35,448 nt of DNA. It comes from Phycisphaerales bacterium (GTDB lineage Bacteria; Planctomycetota; Phycisphaerae; Phycisphaerales; UBA1924). The DNA lies in contig JAEUJD010000199.1 in the NCBI GenBank assembly GCA_016793015.1, positions 1-35,448 on the forward strand, in the 5' to 3' direction. Shown piece by piece: positions 30,521 to 35,448 of the stretch (position 1 is the first letter of the stretch; each line of letters starts with the position of its first letter). Under the pieces are notes generated by a model, which made no database searches, was not told where the DNA came from, and saw nothing but the letters and a program-made list of their open reading frames with translations. The translations under genes were made by a program, and so were the position numbers.

Positions 30521-30997
30521 TTACGTCGCCAGCGGCTTCCCGAGCGCCTGCCTCTTCGCCACAACGAACTTGCGATGATGGATCACGTGCTCGACGTAGT
30601 TCTCGACGAGTTGCCCGAGCGTGACGAGGCCGCGCACGCTGTGCACGCCAGCTCGCTCGAACGCCTCATCGGGGAGCATCGCAAGCAACTCGGCGGTGTA
30701 CCGCCGGTTTGCGGCAAAGAGGTCGCACACCTTGGATGCGTCGCGCTTGTCATAGAAAAGCAGCCCGGCATATCTCGACTCGTCGTAGTTCATGAGCAGT
30801 GGCAGGTCCATCGCGATGATCCGCTTCATGCGGTCGGTTGCGACCAGGTCGCTATCGAGCGTGTGGAAGACGACCTGCTGGATGCTCCAGGTGCCGGGCA
30901 CGGGGTGTGAATTGAGCTGATCGCGGGTGAGGCCGGCGATCCAGGCTTTGAGTTCGTCGGCCTGGGCGAGGTAATTGGCGATGTGGGTGCGGTCCAT
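30521..30997 (-). CDS. DinB/YfiT-like metal-dependent four-helix protein
   Basis: A 158-residue protein with the DinB fold: metal-binding H45 in QQVVFHTLDSDLV and the pair H137 and H141 in VENYVEHVIHHRKF form the His triad. The four helices alternate as expected (HIANYLAQADELKAWI, then WSIQQVVFHTLD, then FAANRRYTAELLAML and so on). An ATG at 30997 is used. Members act as hydrolases or thiol transferases (bacillithiol and related); the substrate cannot be told. It diverges from the histidine kinase gene over 62 bp. Confidence 0.83.
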   Translation of the reverse strand: MDRTHIANYLAQADELKAWIAGLTRDQLNSHPVPGTWSIQQVVFHTLDSDLVATDRMKRIIAMDLPLLMNYDESRYAGLLFYDKRDASKVCDLFAANRRYTAELLAMLPDEAFERAGVHSVRGLVTLGQLVENYVEHVIHHRKFVVAKRQALGKPLAT

Positions 30998-31059
30998 GAA
31001 TCCAGCGTAACAGCTCAACCGATGGCATCCAACCTGCCGCCAATTCGTACACTTGCTTC

Positions 31060-32826
31060 GTGCTCATCCTCACGGTGATCCAAGGCCCCGACAAGGGGCG
31101 GACCTTTCAGCTTCCCGATAACGAGCCCCAGCTCATCGGGCGGTCGGGTGAGGCGCTGCCTCTGACGGACACGACCGTCAGCCGCCGGCACGCAGAGATG
31201 ACGCCGGATACGGGCGCGTGGTACATCCGCGATCTTCAGTCTCAGAACGGGACGTACATCAACGCCGACCGGATCAAGGACCGGGTGCGGCTGCGCTCGG
31301 GCGATCAGATCCGCGTGGGCGCGACGCTCATGGTCTTTGGATACACCGAGACGAGCGACCCGGAAATCGTGAAACTGGCGCGGCCGGGGCAGGTCGAAGC
31401 ATCGATTGAGCACACGCTGGCGGGCGATGTGCTGAGTCCAAGGGCTGTCGCGAACCCGAACGAAGAGTCGCTGGTGATGGCCGAGCCCGAGCCTCGGGCG
31501 GCGGCCGCGGCACACCTTCGCGTCATTTATCAACTCACGAGCCTCACCAGCCAGCTCACCGATCGCACCGAGCTGCTGAAGTCGGTGATGGAGATGGTCT
31601 TCCGCGAGTTCAAGCCGGAGCGCGGGTTCATCGTGCTGACCAAGACCGGCGAAATCGAAAAATCACGCCCGGCCGTCGTGAAGTACCGCACGGCGCCCGC
31701 GAGCGAAGAGGATGCGCGGATTCATGTGCCCCGCACGATCCTGCAGCATGTGATCAAGAAGGCGGAGGGCGTGCTCTCGAGCAACGCGATGAACGATCCG
31801 CGGTTTCAGGCGGGCGACAGCGTGCAGCGCATGCACGTGCGCTCGGCGATTTGCGCACCGATCAGTTTCCGCGGGACCACCTTTGGAGCGATCTACATCG
31901 ACAGCACGCTGGCGAACTACACGTTTACCGCCGAACAGCTCGCGCTCATGAACGCCGTCGGCCAGCACACCGGCCTCGCGCTCGCGAACGCCGAGGGATA
32001 CGCGCGTCGACTTCGAACCGAGCGTCTCGCGGCCGTCGGCGAAACAGTCGCAAGCCTCTCCCACTCCATCAAGAACATCCTGCAAGGCATCCGGGGCGGG
32101 GCGGATGTGGTTGAACTCGGGCTGAAAAAAGACGACCTCAAGATCGCCAAGGGCGGCTGGGATATTTTTAAGCGCAACCTCGATCGCATCAGCAGCCTGA
32201 CCAGCAACATGCTGGCGTACTCCCGCCATCGCAAGCCCGAGGTGGAGCTCACAAAGGTGCAGCAGTTGGTGGACGATTGCCTTGAGCTTCTCAAGGGAGC
32301 AGCCGACGCGAAGAACGTGGCCGTGATCGTGGATATCGACCCCGAGATGCCCCCGATCGCGATCGACCCCGGGCTTATGCATCAGGCGCTGCTGAACCTG
32401 CTGACAAACGCCGTCGAAGCGGTCGAGCCCGAGAAAGGTGTTGTGACGATCCGCTCGGGATACTCCATTGCCCCGCCGGGGTCGGTGCCGTCTGACTCCC
32501 GGGCGAGTGCCGCGGCTGCCGCAACACAATCCGGGGCGATCTGGGCGGCCTTGGAGGTCATCGACAACGGCCCGGGCATCGCAAAGGCCAAGCAGGCCTG
32601 GGTCTTCGAGCCGTTCAATACGACCAAAGGACTCCGCGGCACCGGGCTGGGGCTGCCGGTCGCCAAACGCGTCGCGGAAGATCACGGAGGCGTTCTCATC
32701 ATCGAAAGCGATGAGGGAAAAGGCTCGATTTTCCGGATGCTGGTGCCCGCCGATCCGCTCGCTGCGATCGATCCCTCCGCCACGACCGGAGAACGCGACG
32801 GGGGTGGGCGGCACAAGGGCGTGTAG
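31060..32826 (+). CDS. FHA-GAF sensor histidine kinase
   Basis: A 588-residue cytoplasmic kinase starting with a GTG at 31060. Residues 1-98 are an FHA domain: GRS (27-29), SRRH (41-44) and NGT (63-65) are the phosphothreonine-binding residues, all present. A GAF domain follows (about 150-310, HVPRTILQHVIKKAEGVLSS, then SAICAPISF). The phospho-acceptor is H335 in SLSHSIKNILQ. ATPase motifs are N450 (LLTNAVEAV), DNGPGI at 502 and GTGLGL near 527. No receiver is attached. The FHA domain suggests input from a Ser/Thr kinase. There is no membrane segment. A partner regulator is not adjacent. Confidence 0.95.
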   Translation: MLILTVIQGPDKGRTFQLPDNEPQLIGRSGEALPLTDTTVSRRHAEMTPDTGAWYIRDLQSQNGTYINADRIKDRVRLRSGDQIRVGATLMVFGYTETSDPEIVKLARPGQVEASIEHTLAGDVLSPRAVANPNEESLVMAEPEPRAAAAAHLRVIYQLTSLTSQLTDRTELLKSVMEMVFREFKPERGFIVLTKTGEIEKSRPAVVKYRTAPASEEDARIHVPRTILQHVIKKAEGVLSSNAMNDPRFQAGDSVQRMHVRSAICAPISFRGTTFGAIYIDSTLANYTFTAEQLALMNAVGQHTGLALANAEGYARRLRTERLAAVGETVASLSHSIKNILQGIRGGADVVELGLKKDDLKIAKGGWDIFKRNLDRISSLTSNMLAYSRHRKPEVELTKVQQLVDDCLELLKGAADAKNVAVIVDIDPEMPPIAIDPGLMHQALLNLLTNAVEAVEPEKGVVTIRSGYSIAPPGSVPSDSRASAAAAATQSGAIWAALEVIDNGPGIAKAKQAWVFEPFNTTKGLRGTGLGLPVAKRVAEDHGGVLIIESDEGKGSIFRMLVPADPLAAIDPSATTGERDGGGRHKGV

Positions 32827-33089
32827 GCTGGGGCTTGGCCGGGCACCGAAACAGGCCCAGATCGGACGCTGCGAGGATTGTGTACGGGAGATGGAAAGGG
32901 TGGTTCGTACTGGATTTGGAATCCGCCCGGAGCCACGGCTTCCCGCCTAGTCTTCCTCCAGCACTTCTCGCGCCAAGACGCCGGACTTACACCTTGAATT
33001 CATCGAGCAATTCTCATCCGCACGGCTCGCACCTCAACGGTCATGCCGGTTCGCAAGCACATACCAACGGAAGGTCAAACGGCCACCGG

Positions 33090-33755
33090 ATGGTCGAACC
33101 CCGGAGACCGGGTGTTTCCGCAGCGCTGACGGCGCACGCCAAGTTCCTGGCCGAGTTCATCTCGAACCCGGGACGCATGGGCGCGGTCGCGGCAAGCTCG
33201 CCGGGCCTGGCCAAGAGCATCGCGAACCAGATCGACTTCTCGAAGGTGAACTCGCTGGTCGAGTACGGCCCGGGCACGGGCGTGATCACCAAGGAACTGC
33301 TGGCGCGGATCAGGCCGGGGACCAAGTTCTTCGCGATCGAGCGGAGCCCGGACCTGGCGAAGATCTGCCGCGAGAGGCTTCCCCATCTGAAGCTGTACGA
33401 GGAGAGCGCGGAGATCGTGGACCAGCTGGTCCGGCGTGAGGGCATCGAGAGCCTCGACGTCGTCGTCAGCGGTCTGCCTTGGGTGAGTTTCCCCGATGCG
33501 CTGCAGGATCGCATCCTGGAAGCGACCGTGCGGGCTCTCAAGCCGGGCGGAAAATTCGTCATGTTCGGCTACCGCGTCGGGCTGTATACGCCCGCGGGCC
33601 GGCGCTTCCACGCCAAATTGCCGAAGTACTTTGATCAGATGGGCCGGTCGAGCAGCGTGTGGCTGAATATTCCGCCGGCGCTTGTTTTCAGCGGCGTTCG
33701 GAAGGCGAAGACCGAGACCGCTTCTGCTCGCACCACCTCCGCCACATCGATCTGA
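33090..33755 (+). CDS. SAM-dependent methyltransferase (phospholipid N-methyltransferase-like)
   Basis: A class I methyltransferase, 221 residues from the ATG at 33090. LVEYGPGTGVITKELL is the SAM-binding motif I, followed by FFAIERSPDLAKICRERL (motif II) and VVVSGLPWVSFPDALQ (motif IV). FLAEFISNPGRMGAVAASSPGLAKSI before it is typical of the PmtA/rRNA dimethylase-like group of lipid methylases. The frame is open upstream to 32835 and reads a His/Asn/Ser/Gly-rich low-complexity stretch; a TTG at 32994 is another possible start. The target could be a phospholipid. Its last 68 bases overlap the opposite OGT-like gene. Confidence 0.82.
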   Translation: MVEPRRPGVSAALTAHAKFLAEFISNPGRMGAVAASSPGLAKSIANQIDFSKVNSLVEYGPGTGVITKELLARIRPGTKFFAIERSPDLAKICRERLPHLKLYEESAEIVDQLVRREGIESLDVVVSGLPWVSFPDALQDRILEATVRALKPGGKFVMFGYRVGLYTPAGRRFHAKLPKYFDQMGRSSSVWLNIPPALVFSGVRKAKTETASARTTSATSI

Positions 33756-35448
33756 TCGCTTCCTGCCAGCGCGCGGTGTACGCCGGACCGTCGCAGAGCG
33801 CCGATGCCAGCATCTGCCTTGATCGTGCGACTCGCTCAGCGCGAAGCGTCTGCACGCGCGCAGCGCACTGGGCGGCCTTGTCGATGTACTCCGCCTGCGT
33901 GCGGGCGACAAGCTCCGGAAAGCCCGCGGCCGAAAGCAGGCTGAGGCCGACACGCCCCGCGTGCGTTGAACCCTCTACCGTGACGACCGGCACGCCCATC
34001 AGCATCGCCTCGCACGTTGTTGTTGTGCCGTTGTAAGGGAATGTGTCGAGTGCGATGTCGATCTGCTCGTACATCGCGAGGTGGTCCGATTCGGCTTCCT
34101 GCTTGCCGACGAGGCGCACGCGCTCGACCGGGGCTCCCGCGACGGCGAGCCGCTTCAACAGATGATCGCGGACCGACTTGCCTTCGAGCGCGGGAGACTT
34201 GAGCAGCAGCCTCGACCCGGGCACCCTCACCAGCAGTTCCGCCCACGCTCTGATGCACTCATCGGAATACTTGGTGATCTTGTTGAAGCTGCCGAAGATG
34301 ACCGCATCTTCCGATGCGGACCACGCCGGAACGCGCATCGTCCGGGGCGTAAAGCACAGGAAGCACGGATCGAGGCGGACCAGTTTCTCGGAGCAGAATG
34401 CGTCTGCCTCGCCGGGCGGATCGGTCAGTGAATCGACGAGGCGATAGTGGACCGTGCGAAAGCCGGTCGTGTTGGGATAGCCGATCGCGGTGACCTGAAC
34501 CGGGGCGACCTGGGGCACAAGGGCGGGGAGCGCGGAGCCGCCGGTCAAGCCGCCGAGCTCGATGACGACATCGGGTTTCTGGGTCCACACCTCCCGCGCC
34601 AGCAAACGGGGTGAACCCGAGGTGTGCTGCCTCCACGCATCGGCGAGCGGACGCAGCCTCGCGGTCACATCATCATCGACAGCCGAGGTGGAGAACGCGG
34701 TGATGTGATAGCGCGAGCGATCGTGGTGGCGCAGGATCGCCTCGACAAAGTACGCGACGGAATGCGCCCGCAGATCGGCGGAGAGCAGCGAGATCCGCAA
34801 GGTCCGGTCCGGATCGGGGGGGTTTTCGTATGAAAGGGGATCGATCACCGGCACCGCGAACTCGACCAGCCGGGCGAGGGCGCCGTGGATGCGGAAGCCT
34901 TCTTCACGCGACGTCGTCACATAATTTGTGGCACTTGCGAGCGCCGCGAGACAGCCGACGTCGCCCGGGAATCTGCCGAGCGCCGACTTGAGGCCCGCGA
35001 TCGCCTCGTCGACGCGTCCAACATTCAGGAGCGCCGAGGAGAGTGCGGCCTCAACGTCTGCGTGCGGCGTGGCCGAGACCTGTTCGCGCAGAAGTCGCTC
35101 CGCGCCTTCGTGATTGTGCCGGGAGGAGTGAGCCGCCGCGGCCATCAGGGCGAGATTGGGATCGAGCGGAAAGATCGCCCGAAACTCCGCAGCCCGAGCG
35201 ATCGCTTTATCCAACCGGCCTGCCCGTGAGAGCACGTGCACGATCATCGTCGCGGCGTGCAATCCGTGTGCCGTATCGTGCACCAGCGGCTCGAGCAACG
35301 CGAGCGCCCGATCGAGGCGAAGCTCTTCGCTCTCGAGCTTTCCAAGCGACAACCGCACCTGCGCATCGGTCGGATCGGCTGCGTGCAGCTCTTCGAGCAG
35401 CACGCGGCCCTCGGCGGCTTTTCCGCGATTGAGCAGGTCGATTGCGTG
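33688..35448 (-). CDS. TPR O-GlcNAc transferase-like protein (GT41/SPINDLY type), 5' truncated
   Basis: The frame is open to the window edge at 35448, so the N-terminus lies outside. The visible part has helical TPR-type repeats (IARAAEFRAIFPLDPNLALM, LLNVGRVDEAIAGLKSALG) and then the GT41 domain. Key parts are RISLLSADLRAHSVAYF with the catalytic-site His, PVQVTAIGYPNTTGFRTVHYR, FGSFNKITKYSDE with the UDP-binding Lys, and DTFPYNGTTTTCEAMLMG. It transfers a sugar, probably GlcNAc from UDP-GlcNAc, to proteins or glycans. The C-terminus WRRWCEQKRSRSSPSERR is basic and overlaps the 3' end of the convergent methyltransferase gene by 68 bp. Confidence 0.93.
   Translation of the reverse strand, partial: HAIDLLNRGKAAEGRVLLEELHAADPTDAQVRLSLGKLESEELRLDRALALLEPLVHDTAHGLHAATMIVHVLSRAGRLDKAIARAAEFRAIFPLDPNLALMAAAAHSSRHNHEGAERLLREQVSATPHADVEAALSSALLNVGRVDEAIAGLKSALGRFPGDVGCLAALASATNYVTTSREEGFRIHGALARLVEFAVPVIDPLSYENPPDPDRTLRISLLSADLRAHSVAYFVEAILRHHDRSRYHITAFSTSAVDDDVTARLRPLADAWRQHTSGSPRLLAREVWTQKPDVVIELGGLTGGSALPALVPQVAPVQVTAIGYPNTTGFRTVHYRLVDSLTDPPGEADAFCSEKLVRLDPCFLCFTPRTMRVPAWSASEDAVIFGSFNKITKYSDECIRAWAELLVRVPGSRLLLKSPALEGKSVRDHLLKRLAVAGAPVERVRLVGKQEAESDHLAMYEQIDIALDTFPYNGTTTTCEAMLMGVPVVTVEGSTHAGRVGLSLLSAAGFPELVARTQAEYIDKAAQCAARVQTLRAERVARSRQMLASALCDGPAYTARWQEAIRSMWRRWCEQKRSRSSPSERR

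Noticed and set aside
31663..32814. A 383-residue open frame antisense to the histidine kinase gene.
   Set aside because: The sense strand encodes unambiguous FHA, GAF and kinase domains; the antisense translation lacks any motif.

Overview
The window is GC-rich chromosomal DNA from a bacterium that is almost certainly a planctomycete, most likely of the class Phycisphaerae. The evidence is two secreted proteins ending in paired, cysteine-flanked dockerin-like EF-hands (CPADLNGDGVVDD type), a SPINDLY/O-GlcNAc-transferase-type glycosyltransferase, zinc-ribbon membrane proteins of a style I associate with that phylum, and LPS-type genes. I see no rRNA, tRNA, insertion sequence, integrase, prophage, CRISPR array or defence island. 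This is mostly housekeeping and regulatory chromosome with several lineage-specific genes, and I did not find a convincing new multi-gene system.

Region 1-4.3 kb (+ strand): the 3' end of a DEAD-box RNA helicase, two tandem paralogous secreted dockerin-like proteins, and a CrtI-type FAD amine oxidoreductase. A hairpin separates these from a minus-strand run (7.6 to 4.3 kb): a Kdo/WaaP-type kinase, an orphan beta-type DNA methyltransferase, a stand-alone receiver, a small unknown protein and a cysteine-less FmdB-like protein. A WaaE-like family 2 glycosyltransferase diverges from the kinase, so the pair probably works on LPS core.

Region 8.5-15.9 kb: a PilZ protein and a class II DAHP synthase (shikimate entry). 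Divergent from them is an extremely basic 95-residue histone-like protein with a hairpin-rich leader and a clear intrinsic terminator. Next come a cyclodeaminase-family protein divergent from a small membrane protein, an amt-PII nitrogen pair coupled by a GTGA overlap, a lipoprotein and a LuxR-type regulator.

Region 16.3-25 kb: an unknown protein, RsmD with a long acidic/basic insertion, and two translationally coupled paralogous membrane zinc-ribbon proteins of about 540 residues. These are followed by a GNAT acetyltransferase, then a 6-pyruvoyl-tetrahydropterin synthase homologue with a PTPS-III-like active-site motif coupled to polyphosphate kinase.

Region 25-35.4 kb: a GlmM-like phosphohexomutase; a ybeY-corC pair below a lipid-kinase gene; upp; a DinB-like protein; an FHA-GAF-histidine kinase; a SAM methyltransferase; and a 5'-truncated TPR/O-GlcNAc-transferase-like gene whose 3' end overlaps the methyltransferase gene by 68 bp. 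Divergent pairs with short shared promoter regions recur throughout. Several operon junctions are 4-nt ATGA or GTGA overlaps.
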